A stretch of 64,000 bases of DNA from Grifola frondosa (GCA_001683735.1 LUGG01000033.1:1-64000); one strand, 5' to 3'. Shown: positions 26,062 to 36,709, numbered from the stretch's first letter. Notes: generated by a model from the letters alone, not told the origin. Program-made: numbers and translations.

Positions 26062-27540
26062 ATGTTTACGGATCATCGAGATCCACAGGATAATCACAGT
26101 CCATTGTCGGACACCCAGTTTTCCATGAGCGGATTCAGCAACCGGTCCGCAATGGATATGCCAGTCGAAGGAACCAAGAATGCCCCAAAGTTATTTAGGG
26201 GAAATGCAGCAGATGTTCGTCCATTTCTGCGCCACTTTGAGAAGTTGGCAGCCCTTCATCACTTGACCGCAGCAGAGAAATGTGAATTTGTCACAGACTA
26301 CTGCTCCAGGCGAGTCAGGGAGACGATTGAAGGCTTCTCTAGTCATAGAGGAGGAAATTGGGATGAACTAGAGCCAATGTTATCGTATACTTCAATGCAG
26401 ACCTGGAGTCAAAGAGATTTAGGCTCAAGGACCTCCAAGCATTCGCAGGCGAGTATAGGCAAGAAGCGATTCACGAATTGAAGGATTGGAGACGTTACCT
26501 TAGAAGTTCATCCGGATTGCAGGATGGCTTCAAGGTCAAGGGAAACTTACCGAGGATGATTACGCATACTATCTATGGATAGGCTTACCTCCTTCATTCA
26601 GGAAGAGGTTAGAAGCCAGAATCCTAGCCCTTCATCCGATGCATGATATGTCGGAACCATTCCAGCCAACAATGATTCAGCAGGCAGCTGAAGGATTGTT
26701 AGGAGCAGACCGATTCGATACAGAAAGGCTCGGATCTGAGGATATATTCAAGGGAGATAGCAGGATAGAGGATTCAGATTATGAAGAGAGCGACGATGAT
26801 AGGATATCACCAGTCAAGAAATCCAAGAGGCGATCGGCAAGGAGATCACGAGTTAAGTCATCAAGAGCATATGATGACAGTGACTCAGAGGATGATGATG
26901 AAGTATCACGACCAGCAGAGCCTGTGCCCAAGCTGAAGAAGAGTATAGGGAGAGTGGTGAAAGAGTCCCCAAAGGAGCCAGAGGAGTCAGAAATAGACAA
27001 ACTGGTCAAGCAGATGACTAAGTTGTCTGTTAATGATCCACAATATGGGATTTTGTTCTTAAAGGCATCCAGCATAAACCCATTGGTTACAAAATGCCTA
27101 CCACTTCCCAATGTTAATCAGGCACCAGCCTTTGGAAGACCAGTTCAAGCAGCAGGACCACCAAGATTCGAGAGGCCAGATCCTAATCGATTCTTACCAG
27201 GAAGATATACACCACTATCAGGAATAGGGTGTTACGGATGCGGAGAACAAGGACACATCATGGGAAATTGCCCAAAGGTTGAGGATTTACTATCTAAGGG
27301 ACATCTCCTCAAGGATTATCGGGGACGATTGACCAATAAAGATGGAATACCTCTCAATCGAAATGGAGCAGGAAATTGGGTACAAGCAATTAAAGATGCA
27401 GTGCCACATGTTCATTTCATAACCTGTGGGGAGCCTCTCATGGAATCAGAAGATGAAGACAATGCAAATGTCATGGTCTTGCCTGCAGAAGGACTCAAAA
27501 AGAGACGAGAACTTACCGGAAGCAGCCTTATGAAAGTGCA
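26062..27540 (+). CDS. gag: Gag polyprotein region, frameshifted
   Basis: The structural protein that packages element RNA into particles. First ATG in frame at 26062 (MFTDHRDPQDN). It then shows a retrotransposon gag domain: PKLFRGNAADVRPFLRHFEK, LTAAEKCEFVTDYCSR, WDELEPML, then in shifted frames ADLESKRFRLKDLQAFAGEY, LKDWRRYL and AYYLWIGLPPSFRKRLEARI. An acidic/basic linker (KSKRRSARRSRVK; DDSDSEDDDE) precedes a zinc knuckle of the form C-x2-C-x4-H-x4-C (CYGCGEQGHIMGNC) at 27230-27271, which binds RNA. Frame changes near 26,385, 26,507 and 27,520 each fit one missing base. No stop occurs within the inferred continuous frame, so Gag probably reads on into the protease region in an intact copy. 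Confidence 0.85.
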
Positions 27541-27549
27541 AAGCCTTCC

Positions 27550-28995
27550 ATGCCTAGCAAAGGAAGGCAGAGGGAAGCCCCTCCCCATACACCTGCTTAT
27601 AGTCCCCAGCCAGCAGCATCAAGTTCATATCCCCATTTCAAGGAACAGCCATTCGAAGCACAGCAGAGATCATTTGACCCAGATAATGATGCAGATATGG
27701 TTGATGATCCAGCCATATCAAGAATGCTTAGGAGTCAGCCAGACAGTCTCAAGAATGTGGAGAAGAATCGTGGACCAAATAGGACATCAGCAATTAGCAA
27801 AGAAGTGGACCCAGCAGGTATTATGAACAGGATCTTGAATATTCCTTTCACAATATCAGTTGGAGAGCTGTTTGGAGTGTCCAAGGAAGTGTCACAGCAA
27901 TTGCAAAATGTCTTGAAGGTCAAGAAAGTAGAAGCAGCACCAGGACCAGCAGCAAACCTAGTATCCGGATTTTCAGCAGATCTAGTCTCAGGAATAAATG
28001 AGACACGGTCACCCCTCATTCGATTGACCATGGATTGCAATGATAAACCAGTAAATTTTATCATTGACACAGGATCCCAATTGAATATAATCAGCGAGAA
28101 GATCTGGAAATCCATTGTGCAAAGACCGATGGATAAGTCACGAGCCATTAGCATTAATGATGCAAATGGCGGGACAGGAGACTTATTAGGGCTTGTCAGT
28201 GATGTGCCTCTTAAATTTGGTCACATAAGCACCAAGTTTAATGCATATGTCGCACCTAACCCTCCATTCGAAGGATTATTAGGGAGACCCTGGCAGCGAA
28301 CCCATGGTGTAGGAATACGAGAAAGGGATGAAGGAACCTTCCTTACTTTTAGAGGGCCTCCAGGCCATCCCGATTCAGAAGTCTTTATATCATCACATGA
28401 AGACATCGGAAGTGCAGCATCATTCACGACTATCATTGATGAGAAAGCCACGGACAGTAATCAGCCACAGACATCAGCTAGAATTGAGTCTGTCGATGAT
28501 GACCCTGGTGAATGTGGTGAAGAGAGCATTGATGACGAAGAATATGACCCAGATTCAGAAGATGTGGACTCAGACTCAGACAAGGATGACATAGACCCAG
28601 ATGAAGATTCAGACATGGAAGGTCTAGCCTCAGAATTCAGGAGAATTACGATAAAGAGAAAAACAGGAACTAGTCGATTGGACACCATGTATGATCACAA
28701 GACCCGAGAGATGGCCCTGTACCAATCTCTATTGACAGCTCAGATGGAGGATTACCGAGCAAGCCTAACCCGGAAGATTGGTGCAAATACCTTGGTAGCC
28801 GATAGTGGGATAGAGTTTTTGAAGAATGATCCAGGAAATTTTGGACCCCAGATTTTTCTTATTCGGGATGCGCAATTCTTCTTTGAAGACTCTCACTGCA
28901 ATGGACATGCGATTGTGCAGTTATATCCATATTCCAAAAAGAACATGGAGAAGCTTGGTCGTTTACTCGACGACCTGTTGATACTCATCTTATGA
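27550..28995 (+). CDS. First retropepsin-like protease domain with acidic tail
   Basis: Open frame of 481 codons continuing from Gag. Residues about 1-130 are a linker. The aspartic protease motif is NFIIDTGSQLNII (DTG at 28076-28084), and the second conserved segment is FEGLLGRPWQR about 70 residues later. Together these match the catalytic Asp loop and the hydrophobic-hydrophobic-Gly motif of retropepsins, which cleave the polyprotein. A long acidic region follows (DEEYDPDSEDVDSDSDKDD), then a folded-looking segment (GPQIFLIRDAQFFFEDSHCN, GHAIVQLYPYSKKNM). The frame ends at 28995, overlapping the start of the next one. Family assignment of the protease fold is firm; the acidic insert is unusual. 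Confidence 0.8.
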   Translation: MPSKGRQREAPPHTPAYSPQPAASSSYPHFKEQPFEAQQRSFDPDNDADMVDDPAISRMLRSQPDSLKNVEKNRGPNRTSAISKEVDPAGIMNRILNIPFTISVGELFGVSKEVSQQLQNVLKVKKVEAAPGPAANLVSGFSADLVSGINETRSPLIRLTMDCNDKPVNFIIDTGSQLNIISEKIWKSIVQRPMDKSRAISINDANGGTGDLLGLVSDVPLKFGHISTKFNAYVAPNPPFEGLLGRPWQRTHGVGIRERDEGTFLTFRGPPGHPDSEVFISSHEDIGSAASFTTIIDEKATDSNQPQTSARIESVDDDPGECGEESIDDEEYDPDSEDVDSDSDKDDIDPDEDSDMEGLASEFRRITIKRKTGTSRLDTMYDHKTREMALYQSLLTAQMEDYRASLTRKIGANTLVADSGIEFLKNDPGNFGPQIFLIRDAQFFFEDSHCNGHAIVQLYPYSKKNMEKLGRLLDDLLILIL

Positions 28996-30239
28996 TGTTA
29001 ACTGCTGAAGGATTGAAGCCCGATGTTGTTCCCCAAGTAGCCCAGTTTGGACCCACCTGCTATGATGGACTAGCACTTGGACCATGGTCGTACCTCGATC
29101 CAATGATTGTAATTCACATGCATGCTGGAAGCACCACCATTCCATTTGTAGTTGATACAGGATCCCAGATCGACTGTATAAATGCCAATGTATGGAAGTC
29201 AGCAAATGGAACAAACCGGGAAATAGGAAAAGAAGTTACCATCAGGGATGTATCGGGTAAACCTATGCCATGCATTGGAGCCTGGGATGTGGCCCTATCC
29301 ATAGGTCACGTAGAGACCCAGACAACCTTGTATATCATAGAAGGTTTAGCAGTACCTGGACTTCTTGGCCGACCATGGCAATGGAGGAATGAATTCAGTC
29401 TAAGCCACAAGCCGGAAGGAGTGTTTGTAGGGATTCGAGACTTTCATGGGGTAAACACCTATGAAATGCTCATTACCAGCCCAGGAATCCAGAAGGCAGT
29501 ACTGGATAGGACCTTACGATTATGTGCAATGTTAACAGCCGAACAGGAGACTGGAGAGATGAATGCAGCGAAAACCCAGAAGCTCGAGAACCAGCTATCA
29601 GAATTCCTGAAGCGACCCACGGAAGATGTACCCTCATATCGTTGGGAAGCTACAGATGGAGCACAATTGGTCGGACCAATATTGCTTAATGACCCAGAAT
29701 GTTGGCAAGATGATGGCAAGCCTCTAACGGAATCCAAGAATCCAAAAGGACTTACCGAATATGATAGATGGGTTGAAATGGAGAACCACCGTCTGTATGA
29801 CACTATAAAGGCAACCTACCAATTCCAATTGGGACAGCCTATGGATGACACTGCTTTCCCAATAACGGACATAACAGTTAAGAATGCCCGATCAGTTCGA
29901 GATGAGCCGAATGTAGAACCGTCAAGTATCAAAGACCAACAGTATCTGTTGCAAGACGTTAAAATGACTATTGATGGAAGACAGCGTGAAGGACATGCAA
30001 TTCTCCATATGGTATATACTCAGGAGAACTTACGAAAGCCTCCGGATGGTATCATGGACCCAAGCTTCATAACACCAGATATTGACAATCCCGTGACAAA
30101 TCAGGAACCCCAAGTTTATAATCAGAATATTCATAGTCCGATAATGAGCCTGGAGGAAGACCATTATAATAAATGGAAACAGGATCTTGAAGCAGGCGGA
30201 TGGGAATTGGACAATATACAGCTAGAGGGAAGTTTCTAG
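28992..30239 (+). CDS. Second retropepsin-like protease domain
   Basis: Open frame of 415 codons starting with the ATGATG that overlaps the previous stop. It has its own protease hallmarks: TTIPFVVDTGSQIDCINANV (DTG at 29154-29162) and VPGLLGRPWQWRNEFS. Both key segments are arranged as in the first domain. A C-terminal part follows (VRDEPNVEPSSIKDQQYLLQ, then GHAILHMVYTQENL) that mirrors the C-terminal part of the first domain (GHAIVQLYPYSKKNM). The whole protease-plus-tail unit therefore looks duplicated. Whether both are active is unknown. They could form a heterodimer, since retropepsins work as dimers; that is inference. Confidence 0.75.
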   Translation: MMLTAEGLKPDVVPQVAQFGPTCYDGLALGPWSYLDPMIVIHMHAGSTTIPFVVDTGSQIDCINANVWKSANGTNREIGKEVTIRDVSGKPMPCIGAWDVALSIGHVETQTTLYIIEGLAVPGLLGRPWQWRNEFSLSHKPEGVFVGIRDFHGVNTYEMLITSPGIQKAVLDRTLRLCAMLTAEQETGEMNAAKTQKLENQLSEFLKRPTEDVPSYRWEATDGAQLVGPILLNDPECWQDDGKPLTESKNPKGLTEYDRWVEMENHRLYDTIKATYQFQLGQPMDDTAFPITDITVKNARSVRDEPNVEPSSIKDQQYLLQDVKMTIDGRQREGHAILHMVYTQENLRKPPDGIMDPSFITPDIDNPVTNQEPQVYNQNIHSPIMSLEEDHYNKWKQDLEAGGWELDNIQLEGSF

Positions 30240-30453
30240 GATGCGAACCCAAGAAGCACGATGATACCCATGGATACCCCCCAGGAAAACAGAAAGAAAA
30301 ACAAGATACCAAGATTGAAGACCAAGAAGATAATTTGAAGCAGGTTATCGACAGAAGCAGCAGAGCATTGACCAGGCCGATTGATATTGGATCTCAAAAG
30401 TTACAAAAGAAACAGTACATGTCTACAGATCCAATATCCACATGCGAACCATT

Positions 30454-30888
30454 CTAGGCACTAGCAGGGAACACCCCAGCCATCCTAGAATATCAGGGAA
30501 TCAAGTTAAGCGAATGAAGAAAAAGGATGCAAAATGACTTACGGCAGCTTGATTGGGGATGTGTCGGTACCACCAGCTTGAATGGTGACAGTACCAACTC
30601 CCTAGTCAACAAGAATCTGCATTAGGAAAATTGCATTCAGAAAATAATAGAGATGGACTTACGTCGATAGTCTCAATGGCAACAATCTTACCGGTCCGGA
30701 CAGTTCCACCTTCGAAGAAGCGGACAGAAGAATCAATCTGAAACTCAGATTAGCATTCCCAGATCGATCGAGATCGAATAGAGCCAAAGGGGACTTACTT
30801 CGTAGGACGGCATGTGGAAGTAGGAGTTCAAGAAGGGATTGAACCAAAAGGAAATTCCATTGCCATTATATAGGCCAAGACTTGACAT
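30454..30888 (-). CDS. Antisense four-exon gene, 84 codons, inside the retrotransposon
   Basis: Exons (minus strand): 30888-30799, 30737-30663, 30601-30543 and 30484-30454, separated by introns of 61, 61 and 58 nt. All introns begin GTAAGT and end YAG with plausible branch sites. All joins are in phase and the frame ends at TAG 30456-30454, giving 84 residues. The protein begins MSSLGLYNGNGISFWF, continues EIDSSVRFFEGGTVRTGKI and TVTIQAGGTDTSPIKLP, and ends MAGVFPASA. No family is recognised; the repeated Gly/Thr/Val pattern suggests a small beta-rich domain. An alternative first part exists: an exon at about 31165-31096 (MPIALMAYAATCIFLVRN), joined via a short exon ending near 30898, would also splice in phase to exon 2. 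Introns antisense to the element's RNA would not be spliced out during retrotransposition. Confidence 0.65.
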
Positions 30889-33061
30889 CACTTACCTCAC
30901 AGAATTTGATGGGCGCAGCATCGCTAACCGATGAGTCGTTAAGGTGGCGACAAACAAGTTAATATTACCGGACCAGATTAGGAAACAAGGAACCAAGCAT
31001 TAGGACAAGGAATCGGGTTTGATGTATAAACCAGGGGCGCAACAGGAAATTGATGACAAGTACCCGATGGGGCAAGTTTGTCTGCAGGACGTACCTAGGA
31101 CTACTCCGTGAATTTCGGACTAGGAATATGCAGGTTGCGGCATAAGCCATGAGAGCTATGGGCAATGCATACAGTCAATTCAGGTAGTCAGTATTGTGCC
31201 TGGACTCTTGAAGACCCCAGTGGTAAAGCAGGAAGGCGTCGAGGTCAATGTATATTCAAATTAAAAAGCACCCATTCACAGGATTAACAGGGAAAGGAAC
31301 TCCGGTAAAAGAAGAAATTAACTTGTCCACAAGACTCATTAGCCAAGCTCGAGAAGCAATTCAGTTTGCTTGCCTTATTGGAATTCGAGGATAAAATCAA
31401 GCTCGCATTGTGCCGAACCCAGTAGCGGATCGAAGCCTAGTTATTTGGCAAGCGGAAAGAAAAGAACCCAAGTTAGTAACGAATAGGACCCATTTGGTAC
31501 AGGTAGCATGAGGACAAGACAGGACACAGGACACAGGAACAGGAATGGGCATGAAGCCACCAGAAGAGTTACCAAGGACAAGCATGATTACAGGAAGCTA
31601 TACCTACCAAGTAGAGATCCATGAAGCCTTGCTTGATTGTCATCTGTTTTTGAATACAAATTCAAGTATTTAAAACAAAGGCAATCATGCAACAGTCACG
31701 ACCAAGCCATGAGTAAGGAGTTTGGTGCGGAGAGCACTGTCAGCTGAGCTGATCAGGCCGCGAACTCCTTCGAGATGATGTTGAACAGGATACCCATCAG
31801 TTTTGGGTCAAGTAAAGTTGAGGAGTCATCGGACACTTATCACAGCATTTGGATGTGATGCGAGACGTTCGGTGCCGAAGCCAGGAAGTACAGGACAAGA
31901 GGAATGTATGAGGTAATGCTAGCCACGGTTTAATGTGAACTGTGGGGCGACACAATATTCTGAAAGAAGAAATGTGTCTACGCCAGGCATACAAACGAGA
32001 AGTGCGACCGGGTCGCAGTAAAGATATATGGAAAGGAGATACAGGAAGAAGAAAAGCAACCTAGGAAAGTGCAAGGTTAATGAGGCCGACAGAGATGAAG
32101 CAGGCAAGAGACGTACCAGGATAAGGTCCGAGACGGCATGAATATGGCCGACGAACGAGTACCCAACATGTGTCGAGTACGAGGGACCTAGTGACAGAAG
32201 CCCGAAGTTATCAGCGGGATATATGAAAAGACGAAGCCAAGAACGTACCGCGAAGACACCGGCAGTTCTGAGTGAACTTGGGGCGGCGGACAGCACCAAA
32301 AGGTCGATGGGTGTTGCTGATAAGCCGAGACATCAGCATAGCCCATAGAGAATGCAGAGAACTAACGGAAGAGGACTCACCAAGGGTAGGATCAGATGCT
32401 ACGTGCCATGAGCTCTGAATGCGAATGTACAGCGCGACGAAAGACGTGTGCACACCAGCATAGCTGAGCATTCGGATGCCCCACGGTGCGATCATCGTAG
32501 GAATGGCCCGGTGTTGAAAGCGTGTGTGCCGAGTGTTCGTGCACTTGCAGCGCATCCAACCTATAGAAAGATGAAGTCAGCGGCGAGCATGAGATGTCGA
32601 GAGAGACGAGCCTAGAAGGCCGTACGCCCACCAAGCCCTGGGACGTACGAACTGTAGAGAGGGAGGAGCGGTCGTCGAGGTGTGCGCCCGCACAGGTGAG
32701 TGAAGCACCGGTGCAGAAATACATAGAAGCGCGACACCACCTGGTAAAGAAACAGCAGCGAGGACCGAAGGAACTGGAGAAGGAGTCCGAGACTTACCAG
32801 GATTGTGAAGAGGAGAGAGACCGTCCAGCGTCGGGACAGCGGCACGCGAACGTCGAGTACGCTCACCCGTAAAGCAAGTGCGTCCGCTGGGATTTGAGCT
32901 AGGGATGCAGTCATTGGACGGCTAGCGATGACGCGACGAGACCGTAGTAGCCTCGATCTGCATAAAAAGGAAGTCAGCGGCGCATTTTTATAGCCCGCCG
33001 AGAAACGATACGAGAACGTACGAGAACTCGAAGGAATGTTCGAGTTAGGATGATTCAGCAC
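30889..33061 (-). other. Antisense exon-intron region of the retrotransposon
   Basis: The minus strand shows a series of consensus introns. Examples are about 32794-32742 (GTAAGT...TACCAG), 32380-32317 (GTGAGT...TATCAG), 32249-32189 (GTACGT, branch CTGATAAC, CACTAG) and 32118-32063 (GTACGT...CCTAG). Possible exons between them read MTASLAQIPADALALRVSVL (start 32914), MIAPWGIRMLSYAGVHTSFV, and RGPSYSTHVGYSFVGHIHAV. Further left, LLDPKLMGILFNIISKEFAA ends at a stop near 31757. The peptides are partly hydrophobic, so a membrane protein is possible. I could not settle one continuous model, and this could be one gene, two genes or a decayed gene. Confidence 0.4.
32986..32993 (-). promoter_or_regulatory. 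TATA box for the antisense region
   Basis: Reads TATAAAAA on the minus strand, 72 bases upstream of the candidate start codon at 32914, with a possible 5'-UTR intron acceptor (TTTTTATGCAG) in between. It supports transcription opposite to the element's genomic RNA. Confidence 0.45.
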
Positions 33062-33797
33062 GAGTCACAGGGACTCAGTGCGAGTCATAGGAAGGGAGGT
33101 CATGGGAGAAGGTCAGACGACCTGTGCACAAGTCCAGAGTTAGCGGAGAGAGTCTGGAAGACAGGGAACTAGGAGACATACTGAGGAGGCAGCGCGAGGA
33201 CGCCACAAACGCGACGCGTTGGTAGCGGAAGGAAGAGGCCTCGAGCAGACGAAAGGAGTCAATGCCAAGGCCGAAGAACAGCTAGATGAAATAGGAATTT
33301 GAGATAGAAGAGGCCGAGTGTGCCCATGACCTGTCCAGGATATGAAATATCGAGAATGGAAGAGGCCGCAAGCCTCGTCGGGACCGCCAGATTTGCAAAG
33401 CGCGATGCGCGTGCTGCAAGAATCAAGCGCGGACGAATCTAGCGAAAGAGAGATCAGCAAGAGATCGAAATACCGGACAAATTCAAGCATATGAAACAGG
33501 GGAAGATAGTGTCAGGTGGCCTCACCTGAAATCAGGGGCCGAGTCGAGAAGTCCGCAGGCCGATCGACGACAGATCGGGCAGAGGCGTAGAGATGCGTCC
33601 GCGAAGTGTAGGAGACCGGCGGATTCGAGGCCAGTCAGCTGGACAGTTCATAGAGAGATCTAGGAAATGGAGATTTTGAGCAGAGTGATCGACAAGAGAG
33701 GCAGTTGGGAATGCGCGCGCCGTGCAGAGTCGTTTGGAGGCAAGCAAGGAGGACAGGGATATTGAACAAAGGCGAGAGGAGACCTGTTGGGAAAAGG

Positions 33798-33805
33798 TAT
33801 AAATA
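33798..33805 (+). promoter_or_regulatory. TATA box in accessory segment, sense strand
   Basis: TATAAATA, 54 bases before an ATG at 33852 and followed by a pyrimidine-rich leader (CCGCCTTCTCTTACG). This spacing is typical of a fungal core promoter and suggests an internal transcription unit in the sense direction. Confidence 0.5.
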
Positions 33806-33851
33806 AGAGCACGAAATCATGGAAGAAAGACGGACCCGCCTTCTCTTACGA

Positions 33852-35065
33852 ATGGCAACCCCTTCCTATTTCGCACTAATGCGTCGACTGCTTCGCGGCC
33901 GAGTCCGCGCTGGGATCGACTATATCAGTTCCATCAAAAGATTCACGGCTTACCTGCCCTTCCATCCTCGGACGATCCGATCTTGACGGCGTCCGAAGTG
34001 CACCATTGCCCAAGAGGAATTGCGCCATGGTCGAGAAGCTCGCAGTGCCCGGATCCGACAATGACATTCCTCGTGAAGGACGCGTGCCTCCGAAGTAGCC
34101 TCAGCACGGTCCGCGGCGACGCCGTGATCATCTTCGACACCAGCTTGGACGACGGGAACCCACGATGCAGGCCCGCCATCGAACCCAGCAACCCGGAGGG
34201 ATCCTACGAAGGGACGACAACAGCTGGACCCCTTGTCGGCTCAGTAACAATCGACCGCGCGGTCGATTCGCCTCCGTATGTGGTCCGTTCACCTTCACAC
34301 GCACGCCCCGTCGTACAGCCCGCGTTCGCCCTCGTACTCACCTCCGTGCACGCCGCCTTTGAAGACCACGCCCGCACACGAATTAGCAGCGCAGGAACGA
34401 TTCCAGTCCCTCGTCGACGTCGCAGTGGCCGCCTTGAATGCTGGACGCGCTCCGAGAGGTTGAGGAAAGATGAGGCAATGGAAGACTATGTCCAAGTAGG
34501 GGAAGAAGGAGCCCACGAAGCTGAAGAACAAACGGAAGAAGGAGAGGTTAGAATGACAGAAGAGCAAGTTAATGGTTGGTGCGCACTTACCGAACGGCTG
34601 CGCGACCGACGCGCCGGTTCGCCGCGCGACCTCGGACGACTCGAGCTCCCTCACCTACGTCCAGGACGTCCCGATGGAGACCGCCGTAGTCCCGCGTCGT
34701 GCACCCGAAGAGCCTGCTGACCCGCGCAAGAGACTCCGCGCGTTGGAGAACGTCCGAAGCTACAAGGAACCGCGCCGTACGTACCCTTTATTCGGGAGGA
34801 GGCGCAGGCTGAGGAAGCTCGTCAAATTAGCAGCGGACCGGTCAACCGAGAGACTGATCAGGGACATACCTGTCACCAGGGTGGTGGTTCTCGAAGGGAA
34901 CGACCGTCAAACGCTTGACTCCGTCCTCAGGTGCCCGCCAAGGACTGGAACAACACGGACTGCACCTTCCTGAGTGACGTGATCGCAGCCATCACGCTCG
35001 CGCTCAAGGCACTCGGAGGTGGAGACGGTGGCCATCCGGGTCTGCTCGTTGATCCAGGGAGGTAG
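33852..35065 (+). CDS. Sense-strand accessory gene region, unresolved exons
   Basis: Follows a TATA box. Coding-like segments lie in different frames: MATPSYFALMRRLLRGRV (from 33852), APSYSPRSPSYSPPCTPP (about 34305-34358), ELAAQERFQSLVDVAVAALN, DEAMEDYVQVGEEGAHEAEE, DDSSSLTYVQDVPMETAVVP, RKRLRALENVRSYKEPRR, then after a probable acceptor (CTCAG near 34930) DWNNTDCTFLSDVIAAITLA, ending at TAG 35063-35065. The SPSYSP-like stretch resembles the RNA polymerase II tail repeat but is only two units long. No family is recognised. Whether frame changes are introns or indels is not settled. Confidence 0.35.
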
Positions 35066-35418
35066 GATGCCAAGCTTGAGAGGCCAGGGAGATGACGAAA
35101 ACGCGCACGAAGCGCGACCAGTAGCCGAAGCCCGAGAGATGACAAAAGATCTGTAAAGGATCAGTATGCAGCCTGTAACGATACGTACTATGCCGGAGGG
35201 AGAAAAATGCGAGATAATTTCTAGAAGAAATTCAGGATCTCGCCGTGCTGAAGCAACCGATCCCGATCGAAAAAGAAATGGACCGTCGAGAACGAGCGGA
35301 CGCGTCTCGTATGGATGCGCCGAGAGGATCTAGAGAGAGAGGAAAAGGATATAAGTCAGATGCATGCGAAGAGTTTGAATAGTCAAACTCACCGATGCGC
35401 CCGTCACCGAATCCAGCC
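35066..35418. other. Spacer between accessory genes
   Basis: About 350 bp without a supported gene. It contains a weak TATA-like GGATATAAG near 35347, about 70 bases before the next start codon. Confidence 0.35.
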
Positions 35419-35840
35419 ATGGACGAGCTCGCCCGACGCTTCGCCGCGTTGTCGCTAGAAGAATCTGTTGAGGTAAGGCGGCCTGATAGGACAGGAGTCA
35501 GCTGATACTATGCACACAGAGTATCGAAGAAGAAGCACGTACCGAGGAACCTGCAAGGGGACGCACTGTAGAACGCGAAAGGACGCGTTCCCGTTCCTGC
35601 AGCAGCTCGTTCGCGCCGTGCCGACCGCGAAGTTGGTGGGCCAGAGTAGCTAGCCCGAGTTGGAACCCAGAGCATGCGCTCCGAGTCAGCCGTGAAGCAA
35701 GGGAGGAATGGCGAGTGTACGCCGCGTTGAAGAAAACTCGAGATGCAGGAAGAGATGGTGAAGGAAGTGAGGGAGAAACCGTTGGGAATGAAGGAAGCAC
35801 TAGTGAATGTGCTACGTTCAGAACGCCTTTGGAACAGTAA
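35419..35840 (+). CDS. Sense two-exon accessory gene, 124 codons
   Basis: Exon 1 35419-35472 (MDELARRFAALSLEESVE), a 47-nt intron 35473-35519 (GTAAGG, branch CTGAT, CACACAG), exon 2 35520-35840 ending in TAA. The join is in phase and exon 2 stays open for 106 codons. The protein is highly charged (SIEEEARTEEPARGRTVERE, then VSREAREEWRVYAALKKTRD) with predicted helices and no known motif. Its sense intron would be lost if a fully spliced RNA were reverse transcribed. Its presence means this RNA is not spliced when packaged, that splicing is inefficient, or that the segment was acquired after the last cycle. Confidence 0.5.
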
Positions 35841-36709
35841 AGCATGTACGCTCACCGTTTGATATACCAGCGTTGGCGATCAACGCGTGGCGCGAGAGAC
35901 ACGCGAACGTTGACGACCGTCAAGCGAATGGTCCAAGCATGCTGGGAAAACGTCGAGGAATGCAGAAGACGTGTTGGCATCAGCGCAGGAGTCAGCCAAC
36001 GCGTAGCGGCCATTGTAGCAGTGCCAGCGAGAGAGTGTGGAGAGCGCGAGAGACAGGCAGAGAAGGGAACGCATGGAAGAACCACGGAGATAGGGCTGAG
36101 GGGATAACGGGAAGCAGAGAAGATACACGAAGGAATCATCCGGCGCCCAAGGGCAGGCCAGGAACGAGACTAGGATGCCAGCAGGAAGGGAAGAGAAGCC
36201 AGACGAGATAATAAGGAACGAGCGCTGAGGAGGCACCGATAGAGAGACGCGTCGCGTCGAAGTCACCTGACGGCGAAACCAGACGCGGAAGTCAGAAGCG
36301 CGCGCTCGAAGAGAAACGCGCGCTCAAAGGTTCCAGAGACACAAGTCACAACGGTGACTTCGGTGTCACCTCGGCCAGTGACTGACGCCTGAGCGTCACT
36401 TGCGCAACCAAGACCCAAATGCGGACGGTACTGATAATTACAGTACCAGGAGTGGAAACTTTTGACATCTTGACCTTGTGCAGGTCAAAATATGTTGAAA
36501 TTAATTCATTGCACACTCTGAGAACTGATGTTATGCAGTATATGGAGGAAACAAGTCAGTATTCAAGGATTTGACTATCTTTCTAATGTAAACAGTGCAT
36601 AAGAAAGACAAGTTATAATCCTGGGTCACTCAGAACCAGCTGGAAGGACCTAGAAGTTTCAGGAACAAGTTCTGATGACTCATTCCAGAGCCTAGGCCCA
36701 GAGGAGACA
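35841..36709. other. Accessory segment, no firm gene
   Basis: Contains a charged plus-strand frame (35844-36107; VKRMVQACWENVEECRRRVG) that may be a further exon of the preceding gene. A GC-rich stretch runs to about 36,360, then composition returns to that of the retrotransposon core. Confidence 0.3.

Noticed and set aside
32612..33061. 149-codon minus-strand ORF read straight through
   Set aside because: It reads through a strong GTAAGT...TACCAG intron and begins upstream of the TATA box, so it is not a plausible protein as it stands.
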